Below are positions 53,031 through 63,770 of a DNA stretch of 64,000 bases, in pieces. The notes under the pieces were generated by a model. It made no database searches. It was not told where the DNA came from and worked only from the letters and a program-made list of their open reading frames with translations. This DNA comes from Aradus depressus (lineage: Eukaryota; Arthropoda; Insecta; Hemiptera; Aradidae): assembly GCA_963662175.1 (NCBI GenBank), contig OY759218.1, forward strand, positions 3,836,001 to 3,900,000. The letters run 5' to 3'. Position 1 is the first letter of the stretch, and the number at the start of each line of letters is the position of its first letter. Made by a program: the position numbers and the translations under genes.

Positions 53031-54303
53031 TCAAGTGTTTCACAATATCTCTGCAAAAATGTTAAATAACATTAATTATCATTCTTATACAATTCCTATG
53101 TATTAAATCTATGGGAATGTATTGAGTTAGTGTGATTGAAAATTGTATTTGGTATATAAATTTTTTTTTGTTAATAACCATTAATTCATAAGCACTTATA
53201 TGTCTTAATTGATTTATTGACATTACATAATTTCGTAAAATTGTTACGTTAAATTTCATATAATCAAATTACTTTGTAGTTGCTAATTACGTGTGTTTCC
53301 ATCATCATTGAAATGTTTCTGTGTTATTTTATTTTGCAATTAAAATGGCATATATTCATATTACAAATCAACGCAGAAATATCATTTTTATAATTATTAT
53401 TTAGTAAGTTTTTTTTTTAGTTTAAATTTCTTCGAAAGTTATTTTATTTTATTAATTTTTATTAATTTAATTTAATTAAATGGAAAAAATAAAATATTTG
53501 AATAACTGCTCTATTTAATCAATATATTGATCATGTTGAAGAGGTTTTATCCCGATTCATGCTGTAATACAATTTATTATCAATAGTTTTGATAATAAAA
53601 ATATTATCATTAGTCGCAAAAAATAATCGATAAAAACGTATAAAGTATATTTTTATTGTGTTTTAATTACAAGAGAAAAAATATTACAATTTTTATGTAT
53701 TAACAATTTAGTAATAAAATAAGGCTACGAGTCACAATAATTTTGCTTGATCACAATTGAGTTATTTATTATTGTAGAATATATCATCAAGAGCAAAAGT
53801 TTTATTACTTTTATGCAATTTCAAATTTGAAAAAGATATTTTTGTTTATAAGTATATTTAAGTGTTTTTTAGTTTCAGTTTTCATTTTTTGTACTGATTT
53901 AAAGTTTTTATATATATTATTATTTTTCAAAGAACTAACTGTCATTAAATGTTTATTGATAAGTGTTTAAGAAATATATTTTTTTTGTTTACTTCTTTTT
54001 TTTATTATTCCTTTGATATCTATTGAAATACATGAGCTATTTAGTATGACGCACTATAATACGAAAAGACCCCATCAAAAAATATTGTTTCTAAAAACAT
54101 GTGTCTCAGTTAACCTGGCCCACCCATGTAAATGTTATACGTTTGAGAATATCAAAATGAAACGCCTTGGCTCCTGAGTGATTATTAATACCTGAAAAGT
54201 TTATACACTCAATATATTCTGAATCTCATTAAAAAAAATGAGGGTATAATATGCTATATGTATTAGTCAAAAAATATTTGTATATAATATATTATTATAG
54301 CAT
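53031..54303. other. AT-rich intergenic sequence
   Basis: Very AT-rich, no gene, RNA or element with ends recognised. Confidence 0.55.
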
Positions 54304-54575
54304 CACTTCTCCCATTTTTACCTTCCCAAAAAATAGCGATTACAAACGCCTCGGGAAGCACTCCCAAGTATCGTTATATAATACGTGTGTTCTTAGGTGA
54401 ACTATTTCTTTTGTCAACCAGAATCTTCCTTTTATAGAACATATTTATTGAGTCGACTCAAAGGAAGATTCTGATTGACAGAAGAAATGTTAACATAAAT
54501 AACAGATACATTATTGACACTGATGATGGAAGTGCTTCCCAAAACGTCTGTAATAGCTATTTTTTAAGAAGGCAA
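54304..54575. repeat. palindromic repeat with decayed hammerhead centre (family E)
   Basis: Nested inverted arms: CTTCCCAAAAAATAGCGATT (54331-) against AATAGCTATTTTTTAAGAAG (54552-), and AGAATCTTCCTTT against AAAGGAAGATTCT near 54420-54472. The plus strand reads stem I ACA (54517-54519), CUGAUGA (54520-54526), U, stem II GGAAG/CUUCC, AAAA where GAAA is expected (54541-54544), ACGU, C, stem I UGU (54549-54551). One substitution at the invariant G likely kills it. Confidence 0.6.
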
Positions 54576-54599
54576 AAAAAAAAATAATAATAAATATAA

Positions 54600-55345
54600 T
54601 AAACTAGGAATCACCTAGCTGGAAGCCAGCGGTGCGACGGTGAACTGCTGGGGCCAATGAGACTTCACAGCTGTGGTGAAGACAGCTCATATAGGGGCAG
54701 GGTACCCCGAAATTAACACCCCTGGTCCTCCAGATTGGGGCCTAGGGCTAACGTAAAAAATCAATGTTACGAAAAAACAGCAATCAAGAAAAGAAGGACG
54801 GATTTTTAGTAATGGACATGAAACTTGGAAACGGACTAAACCACTTAACCTGGCAACGTGGAATGTGAGGAGCATTTGCGAAGCTGGAGCTTATTGAATT
54901 AGTAGACCTCAGGGAGTACACCCTGATGAACAGCGGTCATAGGGCAGGCTAAACAGCATGGAAGGGACAGGCTTTATGGTGAGGAAGGGCCTAAAGCACA
55001 GCATCCTCAACTATGAGGATGTCTGTGAAAGGATATGTACACTGAGGCTGAAGGGTAGGTTCTTTAAACTTTCTCTGGTCAGCGTACATGCTCCAACAGA
55101 AGAGATGAACTTAGAAGAAAAGGATCATTTCTACGATCTGTTGGAGAGGACCTACGACAGCCTGCCTAGATATGATGCCAAGCAAAGAAGAAGAGATAGA
55201 CCCCGCTTGGCTGGAGGACAACCTCAGAACGATGGGTGTGAGATGGAGACGGAAGGCGAAGGATAGAGAAGAATGGCGGAAGATGGTTGCGGAGGCCCAG
55301 GTTCTACAAGGACCGTAGCGCCAGGGAAAGTAAAGTAAAGTAAGT
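54600..55345 (+). mobile_element. RTE-like LINE with large internal deletion
   Basis: It starts with the 5' UTR seen at about 63240-63345 (GGGGCAGGGTACCCCGAAAT), continues into the endonuclease (GTGFMVRKGLKHSILN, CERICTLRLKGRFFKLSLVS) to YDSLPRYDAK, then jumps to RRRDRPRL and the 3' end of the RT gene with the AAGTAAAGTAAAG tail. About 2.5 kb relative to 60181-63660, including all of RT, is missing. Confidence 0.85.
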
Positions 55346-56093
55346 AATCTGAGATTATAATGAGTCTTCTAGAATGATAACTAAATGGAACTAAATATAT
55401 TTTTCTCATTTTGGGCTTATTTACTTCCGTTATCCAACTAGCAGCTACAGGAAAAGAAAAACTCCCATTGGATTTTCACAATTTTCTTTACGTAACGAAA
55501 CATTTTATGAATTCGAAAACATCCATAAAATTTCATAAATACACCAATTTGATAGTGAGAAACTTATATTTATATACTATACGTATGTTCTCTATAAAAA
55601 TAGATTAATTAATAATAATTTGAATTTAAAAACAAATTAAAAATTTTAAAACCCCCCGAACAAAAAAAGTTTTTTGTTCATTCATTTTTTTTTACTGAAA
55701 CCTTGGTGGGGAGGGATTTTTTTTTTGGTGGGGGGGCTTGAAGGGCTTAGGGGGGAGGGCTTGGCCTTATAAACATTTGAGCTCAAACTCTAAGTCTCTA
55801 GCTGTAATAGAGGCCGAGATCCCAAGCTCTGATGAAACCTGGAGATCTTGGACACGGCATACTCGATTTCCACCAAACATGGCTAAGAACCATTTCGCAA
55901 AAATCAGCTTTTAAAACAAAAAAACCGCTTTGAAATCGCTTCAGGCGTATTGGAGCTAGGATGCCACAAACACACACACACACACTCAGACAAAAGCTTC
56001 AAACTTATAACACCCCTCCTTTTGCGTCGGTGGTTAAGAATGAACAAAATCGTCATTTTTCTACAGGGACCAGTTGTTATAATTTATTAAGTT
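55346..56093. other. intergenic, G-rich and CA low complexity
   Basis: G-rich runs near 55720-55760 and a CA microsatellite at about 55969-55985. No gene seen. Confidence 0.55.
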
Positions 56094-56105
56094 AGACAAT
56101 AACAA

Positions 56106-57188
56106 TCTAATGTCCTCTATAACAGGCTTGTTCCTTTTGCCGAACGGGAAATCGGTAAGTACCAAAGTGGTTTTAGGAAGGGGAGATCAACTATTGATCA
56201 AATCTTCACTCTTCGTATGATCCTGGAAAGAAGCCATGAATTTAAAATGACCACTCATCATCTCTTCATCGATTTCAAAAGCGCATATGACACCGTAAGA
56301 AGGCCCAAACTTTATAAAGCTATGGAGGAAATGAATATCCCCTCGAAGCTGATTCGCTTGGTCAGAATGACGATGCAAGACGTGCAGTGTAAAGTACGCA
56401 TTCAGTCGGACTATTCTTCAGAGTTTCCCTCTAGCAAGGGATTGAGGCAAGGTGATGCCCTAGCTTGCTTATTGTTTAACTTAGCCCTAGAGAAAGTAGT
56501 GAGGGATTCCGGTATTCGAATAAGGGGCACAATATTTTCAAAATCAGTCCAACTGCTCGGCTACGCCGATGACTTAGATATTGTTGCACGATCCTACCCA
56601 GCTCTTGAGAGTGCCTTTCTGGGATTACAGGAAGCGGCAGCTGCAATGGGTTTCCGAATAAATGAGTCCAAGACTAAATATATGTACACAGGTGTAGACG
56701 CGAACCCCCATAGCCGAAGTATATCGATTGGCCCATATTCCTTCGAGAGGGTCAAAGAATTTACGTACTTGGGCTCTCAAATCACCACCAGGAACGAGAC
56801 ATCAGTCGAAATTAAGAAAAGACTTACGGCAGCGAATCGATGCTATTTTGGATTGCTGAGGCATATGCGAAGCTCTCTACTGAGCAGGCATACCAAACTC
56901 CGGCTCTATAAGACCCTTATCCGTCCAGTCCTTATCTACGCCAGTTAAACATGAACCCTATCCAAGTCTGACGAGAAGGACCTGTTGATATTTGAAAGGA
57001 AAATTCTTCGAAGGGTTTTCGGCCCTGTGAAGGACGGACTGGTTTGGAGAATTCGCAAGAATAGGGAAATCTACGAGCTGCTTCTTGTTCAGCGAAATTG
57101 GAAAGCAGCTGCACAGGACAGAGCCGAATGGCGGAGGCTCATTGAGGAGGCCAGGACCCACTAGGGTTGTAGCGCCAGATAGATAGAT
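56106..57188 (+). mobile_element. 5'-truncated RTE-like LINE, (GATA) tail, 12-bp target duplication
   Basis: AGACAATAACAA flanks it at 56094-56105 and 57189-57200. It encodes RT from FRKGRSTIDQIFTLRMILER on, with FIDFKSAYDTV, GLRQGDALACLLFNLALEKV, GYADDLDIV, NESKTKYM and EFTYLGSQI, to a stop at 56946; further C-terminal sequence (KILRRVFGPVKDG) follows in frame fragments. The tail is GATAGATAGATA. Related to but distinct from the 60181 element. Confidence 0.88.
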
Positions 57189-57200
57189 AGATAGACAATA

Positions 57201-57719
57201 ACAACGTTTTAAAATCATCTAGTTTAGCCTATCTCACTAATTCATAGACATCTACATATGTCCTTGATTTAATAACATGTTTACATGTTCGAATTACGAT
57301 AAAAGTTGTCATGATAAGAGAGTGGCTTACTTAGATGTTGAAAAAAATAAATAAAATATAAACAATCAATAAATAAAATAAACAAAGTAATTTAATGTTT
57401 GAATGAAATATTGAATGTTATCTTTACTCACAAATGAGTACTCTGCGTAGTTAAATTGCATTTTTTTTTTGTTAAGATGATAAAATACATTCTAGGATAA
57501 ATATGTGATAACAAAGAGACAAATGAGAAAAAAATAATAATTATAATATTAAGTTTAATATAAAGAGATTTTCTTGATAGTTATGTAGACCAGACCGAGT
57601 ATTGGAGAGTTCTCCCATCTCGGAAATCATTGAAAAAATAATAAGTACCTACCGAATACTAAAAAAATATGGTAAAGTTGAGACATCGTTATCATCAATA
57701 ATAGGCATATAATCAGAAA
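57201..57719. other. AT-rich intergenic sequence
   Basis: No gene or element recognised. Confidence 0.55.
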
Positions 57720-58097
57720 ATAATGATGCCAAAAATGAATAGTTGCTATCCTTATGGGGTTTTGAATTTAAATATACAATTTCATGATTGCAGTTATTGC
57801 GATTTTTCAGTTGAGCCCTCTCAGATCCCCCGCTCCCCTTCGGGTGATTCCGCTGAAATTAATAAATGGTGTCCTTATATGGATTTGAATATACATACAC
57901 ATCCATTACATCGGCAGTTATTAGAGTTTTATTTCTTTGTACAAACATTTGCTGGGGTGAGGATTATGCCTCTTTTCCATGTGAATCAATGAAAATTGGA
58001 ACGTCATAAATGTACAGTCGAAGAATGGTCTAGCAATCGGATCAGAGATAGGAGAGAAAATGGAAGTTCCCCGAACAACGCTGGGTAATACTGCTAG
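57720..58097 (+). mobile_element. Helitron 3' end fragment
   Basis: Ends GGAAGTTCCCCGAACAACGC, TGGGTAATACTGCTAG at 58097 followed by T, matching the 3' end at 41347; the terminal hairpin has mutations. The 5' part is missing. An open frame inside (57723-57992) has no motif. Confidence 0.75.
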
Positions 58098-58241
58098 TTT
58101 AATATTTATTCAATTCAGATCTAGGGCTGAGACTTTTTTTTTTTTTTTTCATTTTCCCTGTTCTATTTATAGATCTGTCTCTGATGACTAACCAGGCCCC
58201 TGCTGGCTGCCCGGACATTGTAAAAGGAAACAACAACAAAA

Positions 58242-58820
58242 AAAATCGTTGTGAATCACCGGCTTTATACTTCCCCGCCACGAATTAATCAATTAAGTTT
58301 TCACCCCTTGAAGTGGTTGATATAGGCACCGGTGGAAATAGGTTACAGTAGTGTTAACGGTGTGGTGAACATGAGCTGTGAATTTGTTAATAAAGTCTTT
58401 ATTATCTTTAATCTGTGAGTTAAGCCTCTAAACCCCCCCCCCCCCCCTCTAAAATCAATCGACCATTTTTTCAAAAATCAATAAAATTCGATGCGGAGTT
58501 TTCAACGAAATTTCATGTTTTCCGACCTCTGCTGGATTCCAAATACGGAAAAAATGTTTGTCTGTGTGTGTGTCAACACGATAACTCCCGATAGAATTAA
58601 TGTATTGTCACGACATTTTCTATGAGTGACTAAAACCCCATAAACCCTAAAGATTTTCAGCCAAAAGGGACGGGGGGATTAAGGAAGGCTTAACGCAAAA
58701 AATTCTAATGACTGCCGTTGTAATGACTGTATCGACACAAAATTTCATATGTGAATTCAAACTTCCAAAAGGACGACAATTATTAATTTTCAGCGGAATC
58801 GGCAGACGGGACTCGACTAA
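58242..58820 (+). repeat. dispersed repeat copy 3 and Helitron-like modules
   Basis: 58242-58305 matches 1903-1972. A C homopolymer (about 58434-58447) follows, then 58590-58780 with ATTGTCACGACATTTTCTAT and ACACAAAATTTCATATGTGA, diverged forms of the Helitron module phrase. Confidence 0.5.
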
Positions 58821-58989
58821 AAAAACCTAATAACCTGATGTGAAGAATGTATGTAGCATTTAATATGAGAATTCGGAAGCCCCAATGTAAATAAACTTTT
58901 GATTTTTACCCGAAACTGAACGCTCCGAGCCCCTAGACCGCGCGATGTGAGGCCTCGGCTACTCTGCGTGTAAGTAAGACAATCTACAC

Positions 58990-59360
58990 CGGAGTATTCG
59001 TACAGCCTGACCACTGGATGTCGCAGATATTATCAGGTCATGGCTATTTTAACTCCAAACTCTTCATCTTTAGGAGGAAGAACAACCCAAACTGTTCATA
59101 TGGGGGCATCGAGACTGCAGAACATGTAGTCCTCGTTTGCCCGCTCAATGACCAGGCCAGGGTGGAGTTGATTCGCGGGGCTGGATCATGCCTGGGGCTG
59201 GATTTGCGACAGCTGGTGATGAAGAGCGGTTACCCAGTGTTCAGCCGGTTTGTCGGCTCCTGGCGAGAGCAGAAAAAAAACGGTGTGATGGGCTGGGGCG
59301 ACCCCCAGCCCGCCATAGTCTCACTTAAGCACTTCCCAGACAAATAAAGGCGATGCGCAT
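58990..59360 (+). pseudogene. LINE C-terminal fragment
   Basis: LSGHGYFNSKLFIFRRKNNP, NCSYGGIETAEHVVLVCP and a C-terminal helix-rich stretch end at the stop 59345-59347 beside AATAAA. It is the post-RT Cys/His module of an R1/Jockey-type element; no RT precedes it. Confidence 0.7.
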
Positions 59361-59759
59361 TTCTTCCTAAAGTCTCTTTTATCCACAATTCTGAAAACAT
59401 TTTATTTTTAGACTGAAAAAATATTCACTAATTTACAGAGTCATATCCTTCCTTACGGTAAGTAATTTTAATAACGGTTTCTCCAATTTTATTTAATTCA
59501 AGCCCCGCGTTAGGTGCTTATACTAGAAGCTTTTGGAAGTTTTATTTCTCTCTATTAGTACTACTGATCTCTAGTACTACTGATAGATTCATCCCCACGT
59601 AAAATCAAGTTATATCTGACTCATCACCTATCGGATCTTTATGATTTTTGTTTACGTTATATCTAGTAAAAATAGAAGAAGGCGGACAAGGTTCAAAATT
59701 GGGGATTTTTCAAATGTAGAATTAAAATAAAAATTTATTTTTTAATTTAATTTTAATAA

Positions 59760-60167
59760 AATATATATTATTTTGCTATCAAACCATGTGATTTAATTAC
59801 GAACCGTCGCCATGTTACAGTAGATAGTTTATTTCCTTTTAGTAAAACAATTTTTTATTAGCTCTTCAAATTGCTTACTTATTTCAGAGACGTTCAACTC
59901 AAGGGAGTAAAATAATAATGGCTAAATATGGGATTGGTATCGCTAAAAATAGATTTGAATTGGTTGACATAGATGAAGAGGATCCTTTGGAACTATTGAT
60001 AATTCGAGAAAGAGAAAAGGAGGCTCAGAAAAAGACAAGATTATCCGAAAAACAGAATAAGAGCAAGGAACCAACACTAAAAACCAAAGGAGCTGCTAGT
60101 CGAAAAGGATTTAAGGGTACACACAATTTGAAGGCAGGATGTGACGAAAATTCAATGCTCAGAGATG
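59760..60167 (+). CDS. second vig copy: intron end plus start exon (partial paralogue)
   Basis: ATG 59918 to 60167, 250 nt ending in phase 1 like vig's start exon (253 nt): MAKYGIGIAKNRFELVDIDE, REREKEAQKKTRLSEKQNKS, with about one in five residues changed but no stop. The preceding ~150 bp, including TATCAAACCATGTGATTTAA and the TTATTTCAG acceptor, match vig intron sequence at 32120-32243, so this is a DNA duplication, not a retrocopy. Donor GTATAT follows. No further exon lies in the window; it may be a vig2-like gene continuing past 64000 or a pseudogene. Confidence 0.7.
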
Positions 60168-60204
60168 GTATATAATACTTTACTTTACTTAACTTTCCCT
60201 GGCG

Positions 60205-61575
60205 CTATGGTTCTTGTAGAACCTGGGCCTCCGCAACAATCTTCCGCCATTCTACTCTATCCTCGGCCTCCCGTCTCCATCTTCTCACACCCATCGTTCT
60301 GAGGTCGTCCTCCACGTCCTCCAGCCAACATAGGCGGGGTCTACCTCTTCTTCTTCGTCCTCCCGGGTGTCCTTCCAGTATCTTCCTCGGCAATCTGTCT
60401 GGCTCCATCCTCTGTAAATGTCCCAGCCATCGCAGCCGTCCCTGCTTCACTATGGCCACCAGGTCCGGGCTCTTGTACAGGTCCCTCAGCTCCCCATTGG
60501 TCCGTATCCTCCATCTATCCCCCTCTGGAGTAGGGCCGTATATCTTTCTCAATACCTTCCTCTCCCACGTATTGAGTAAAACTTCGTCCCTCCTAGTCAG
60601 GACCCAGGTTTCACTCGCATATGTGACGACCGGTCTCAGGACTGTTTTATAGATTGTTATTTTGGCGTCTCGGGACAAAGTCCTCGATCCGAGCACCTTC
60701 TGCATTGACCGGTAGCATCTATTCCCGGCCGTTATCCTAGCTTTGATGTCTTCTTTAACGTCGTTCCTTTCCGTGATAACGGCCCCCAGGTACTTGAAGC
60801 TATCCACCCGGTCAAACCTGCAGCCTCCAAGTACGAGTTCCTTCTCTTTTACTTCTTTCCTCGTAGTTCTCATGTACTTGGTTTTGCTCTCGTTGACAAG
60901 AAGACCAAGCTTCCTGGACTCCTCGTCACATTCCTGGAACGCCCCCGCCAATGCAGCTTTCGTTCGTCCGGTTATGACCACGTCGTCCGCATATGCGAGA
61001 TGCTGACTGAGCCTGTTATATATAGTGCCATCTGGATTCGTACGGATGCCCCTAATAGCTTTCTCCAGTGTTATATTGAAGAGTAAGGGGGATAATGGGT
61101 CGCCCTGTCTCAGACCCTGCCTGACCCCAAAGCTTTCAGAGATCGCGTTCTGGACCTTGACCTTTCCACAAGTATGCGTCAACGTCATCCTTGCCAGCCT
61201 TATCAGTTTTGGGGGGAAGCCAAACCCATACATATTTTGTAGGAGTTGTTCTCTATCTACACTGTCGTAGGCTTGCTTGTAGTCGATGAAGAGGTGGTGC
61301 AGGTCGACGTCGTTTTCGTAGCATTTTTCCAGCATTGTCCTCAGCGTCGAAATATGGTCTATCGTCGATCTTCCCTGCCTGAAACCACATTGGTATTCAC
61401 CAACCACCTCTTCAGCCCGTCTCGTTAGCCTCTTCAGGAGGAGTATAGAGAATATCTTGTAGCTGGTGTCCAGAAGTGCGATCCCCCGGTAGTTTCCACA
61501 GTCCAACTTGTCTCCCTTCTTGTGGATCGGACTGATCAACGCGGTGGACCACTTCCTCGGCATTTCCTCTGTCAT
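60205..61575 (-). CDS. RTE-like LINE reverse transcriptase
   Basis: 456 aa from ATG 61575, which directly follows the UAG of the upstream frame. Motifs: TALISPIHKKGDKLDCGNYR, QCGFRQGRSTIDHI, FIDYKQAYDSVDR, GLRQGDPLSPLLFNITLEKA, LAYADDVVI (catalytic YADD), LLVNESKTKYM, FKYLGAVI, WLGHLQRM, ending WRKIVAEAQVLQEP. Open to its natural end. It lacks the RT upstream segment unless translated together with the first frame. Confidence 0.9.
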   Translation of the reverse strand: MTEEMPRKWSTALISPIHKKGDKLDCGNYRGIALLDTSYKIFSILLLKRLTRRAEEVVGEYQCGFRQGRSTIDHISTLRTMLEKCYENDVDLHHLFIDYKQAYDSVDREQLLQNMYGFGFPPKLIRLARMTLTHTCGKVKVQNAISESFGVRQGLRQGDPLSPLLFNITLEKAIRGIRTNPDGTIYNRLSQHLAYADDVVITGRTKAALAGAFQECDEESRKLGLLVNESKTKYMRTTRKEVKEKELVLGGCRFDRVDSFKYLGAVITERNDVKEDIKARITAGNRCYRSMQKVLGSRTLSRDAKITIYKTVLRPVVTYASETWVLTRRDEVLLNTWERKVLRKIYGPTPEGDRWRIRTNGELRDLYKSPDLVAIVKQGRLRWLGHLQRMEPDRLPRKILEGHPGGRRRRGRPRLCWLEDVEDDLRTMGVRRWRREAEDRVEWRKIVAEAQVLQEP

Positions 61576-63228
61576 CTAGACGTCATACACGAGTCGGTAC
61601 ACCTCCCTCGTTATTTCGTCCCCTCCAAATTTGAGCAGCTCCGCTGGGCTTCCGTCTTCTCCTGGCGTCTTATTATTTTTGAGGGATGCGAGAACTTCCG
61701 CTACTTCCTCCAACTCCGGCGGCTCCTGAACGTATTCTTCTTCCAGCTCTGCGCCACTACCTATGGTCGGCCTACTGGCTTCTGCGCGATCGCTAGGGTT
61801 CAAAAGGTCGCTAAAGTATCTGGTCCATCTGTCCATGATACGTTGTTGGTCTCCTAGCAGATCCCCTTGTCCATCCCTGCAGAAGTTCATCCGTGGTTTG
61901 AACCCCTCTTTTATTCCCTTCAGCTGCTGGTAGAACTTCCTGCTCTTAAATCCTTCATAAGCCTCAAGTAGGGTTCTGAGCTTCTCTTTTTCTGCGTCCC
62001 TTTTCTTCCCTCTGCACACCTGTTTTGCTTTTTTCCGCAGGGTCCTGTATGCTTCAGTGCTGGCCCGTGTACATCTCTGGAGCATCTTCAGTCTGGCCAT
62101 TTTCCTTTCTTCTATTGCCCTTTCGCATTCCTCATCGAACCAGTCTCTGTGGTTCCTTCCTCTTTCTGTACCAAGCACCTCCTCCGCAGCCGATGTCAGA
62201 GTCCTTTTTACTCTCTCCCATCGTTCTTGTACGGTAGCTTCTTGTAGTATGTCGCCTTCTAGTTTCTCCCTGATTTTTTCCCGGTAGGCCTGACTTTTCA
62301 CAGGACATTTCAAGGCTTCAACCTTAAATTTCTTCGTCCTTTCTGTTTTCCCTCTTGGCCTTACTGCCATTTTCTGCATATAAGCCGCACATGCAAGGAA
62401 ATGATCTGAAGCACAGTCGGCACCCCGATAGCTTCGGACGTCTTTTATATCAGTTGCGTGCCGGCTCTCTATCAGAACATGGTCTATTTGATTGCGGGTT
62501 CTCCCGTCCGGCGACACCCACGTCTCCTTGTGTATATTCTTATGCTGGAAGAAGGTGCTTGAGACTCTGAGGCCTTTCCCAGCAGTAAAGTCAACCACCC
62601 TCAGCCCATTATCATTAGAGATGTCATGGAGGCTGTGGAACCCAATGGTGGGTCTGAGGGCCGGCTCCTTCGCGACCTTGGAGTTGAAGTCTCCCAGGAC
62701 CAGCTTGGCATCATACCTAGGCAGGCTGTCGTAGGTCCTCTCCAACAGATCGTAGAACTGATCCTTTTCTTCTACGTCCTTATCTTCTGTTGGGGCATGT
62801 ACACTGACCAGGGAAAGGTTAAAGAACCTACCCTTCAGCCTCAGTGTACATATCCTTTCACTGACAGGTTTATAGTTGAGGATGGCGTGCTTTAAACCTT
62901 TCCTCACCATAAAGCCTGTCCCCACCACGTTGGCCCTATCACCGCTGTTGATCAGGGTGTAGTCCCTGAGGTCCACGAGTTCCGTGTTTCTCCATCTTAT
63001 TTCTTGGAGTGCAGCCACGTCGACTCCATACTTACCCAGGGCTCTCTCCAACACCTGACTTGCTCCAGCTTCATATATGCTCCTTACATTCCATGTTCCA
63101 ATATTAATTTGTTTAGTCCGTTTCCAAGTTCCATTGTCATTACCATTAATCCGTCCGGCTTTTCTTGATTGTTGTGGTTTCGAAACATTGCTTTTTTTAC
63201 AGGGTGGGGTTGTTAGCCCCACGCCCAA
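61576..63228 (-). CDS. RTE-like LINE endonuclease and linker
   Basis: 550 aa. Apurinic-type endonuclease: INIGTWNVRSIYEAG, ALQEIRW, GTGFMVRKGLKHAIL, LSLVSVHAPTEDKD, LVLGDFNSKV, GLRVSSTFFQHKN, RNQIDHVLIESRH, ASDHFL (catalytic His). A basic linker and the start of the RT region (NNKTPGEDGSPAELLKFGGD) follow; then VYDV and UAG (61578-61576). The same domain is often labelled craniofacial development protein 2-like in databases. Confidence 0.9.
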   Translation of the reverse strand: MGVGLTTPPCKKSNVSKPQQSRKAGRINGNDNGTWKRTKQINIGTWNVRSIYEAGASQVLERALGKYGVDVAALQEIRWRNTELVDLRDYTLINSGDRANVVGTGFMVRKGLKHAILNYKPVSERICTLRLKGRFFNLSLVSVHAPTEDKDVEEKDQFYDLLERTYDSLPRYDAKLVLGDFNSKVAKEPALRPTIGFHSLHDISNDNGLRVVDFTAGKGLRVSSTFFQHKNIHKETWVSPDGRTRNQIDHVLIESRHATDIKDVRSYRGADCASDHFLACAAYMQKMAVRPRGKTERTKKFKVEALKCPVKSQAYREKIREKLEGDILQEATVQERWERVKRTLTSAAEEVLGTERGRNHRDWFDEECERAIEERKMARLKMLQRCTRASTEAYRTLRKKAKQVCRGKKRDAEKEKLRTLLEAYEGFKSRKFYQQLKGIKEGFKPRMNFCRDGQGDLLGDQQRIMDRWTRYFSDLLNPSDRAEASRPTIGSGAELEEEYVQEPPELEEVAEVLASLKNNKTPGEDGSPAELLKFGGDEITREVYRLVYDV

Positions 63229-63660
63229 CGCCCCAACCTGGAGGACCAGGGGTGTTAATTTCGGGGTACCCTGCCCCTAAATGAGTTGCCTTCACCACGG
63301 CTGTAGAGCCTCATTCGCCCTCGCAGTTCACCACCGTACAGCTCGATTCTAGCACGGCCCAGTGATCTCTAATCATGGACCCGCTGACCTCCCGTCTTCG
63401 GCTCCACCCCAGTACTGGTGGTTGCTGCTGCCCACCACCAGGGACATTTATCGACCTCCCGGTCTAGATCCGCCGTGTTCTGTCGAAAGCAGGGCCACCT
63501 CTGGCAGTATGCGGTTCTTCGCCGCGCACGGACGGTCCTGGGAGAAGCTTCCTGGGAGATATTCCCACTCGTCTCCTCAGCTACTCCCCTGGGGTTGGGG
63601 GTGGACCAGTGTTGTGTCAACCAAAACAAAGGTACTACCACTGCCCAACTCCTTGGCCCC
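63229..63660 (-). other. 5' UTR of the RTE-like LINE
   Basis: From the target duplication at 63661 to the first ATG. Its proximal part (63240-63345) is repeated in the deleted copy at 54600. Open frames in this stretch are incidental. Confidence 0.7.
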
Positions 63661-63770
63661 GATGGTATATAATACTTTTTTTTTTCTGTCATTAAAAGAT
63701 AACTCTTTTTTTTTAAGAATACCCCCTATACTTAAGAACCGTCAGGATAAATTGATTGAAATATTGACTA

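Larger units (their letters stand above)
60181..63660 (-). mobile_element. near-complete RTE-like LINE, 17-bp target duplication over a splice donor
   Basis: GATGGTATATAATACTT flanks it at 60164-60180 and 63661-63677. Minus strand: 5' UTR (63660-63229), endonuclease frame (63228-61576), RT frame (61575-60205) in the same frame after one UAG, then a TTAAGTAAAGTAAAG-type tail. RTE assignment rests on the endonuclease (INIGTWNVRSIYEAG) and on the compact length. Confidence 0.9.

Noticed and set aside
57723..57992. 89-codon open frame
   Set aside because: Falls inside a Helitron 3' fragment; no motif.
60452..61428. Plus-strand open frames opposite the RTE-like LINE
   Set aside because: Antisense shadows of the RT gene.
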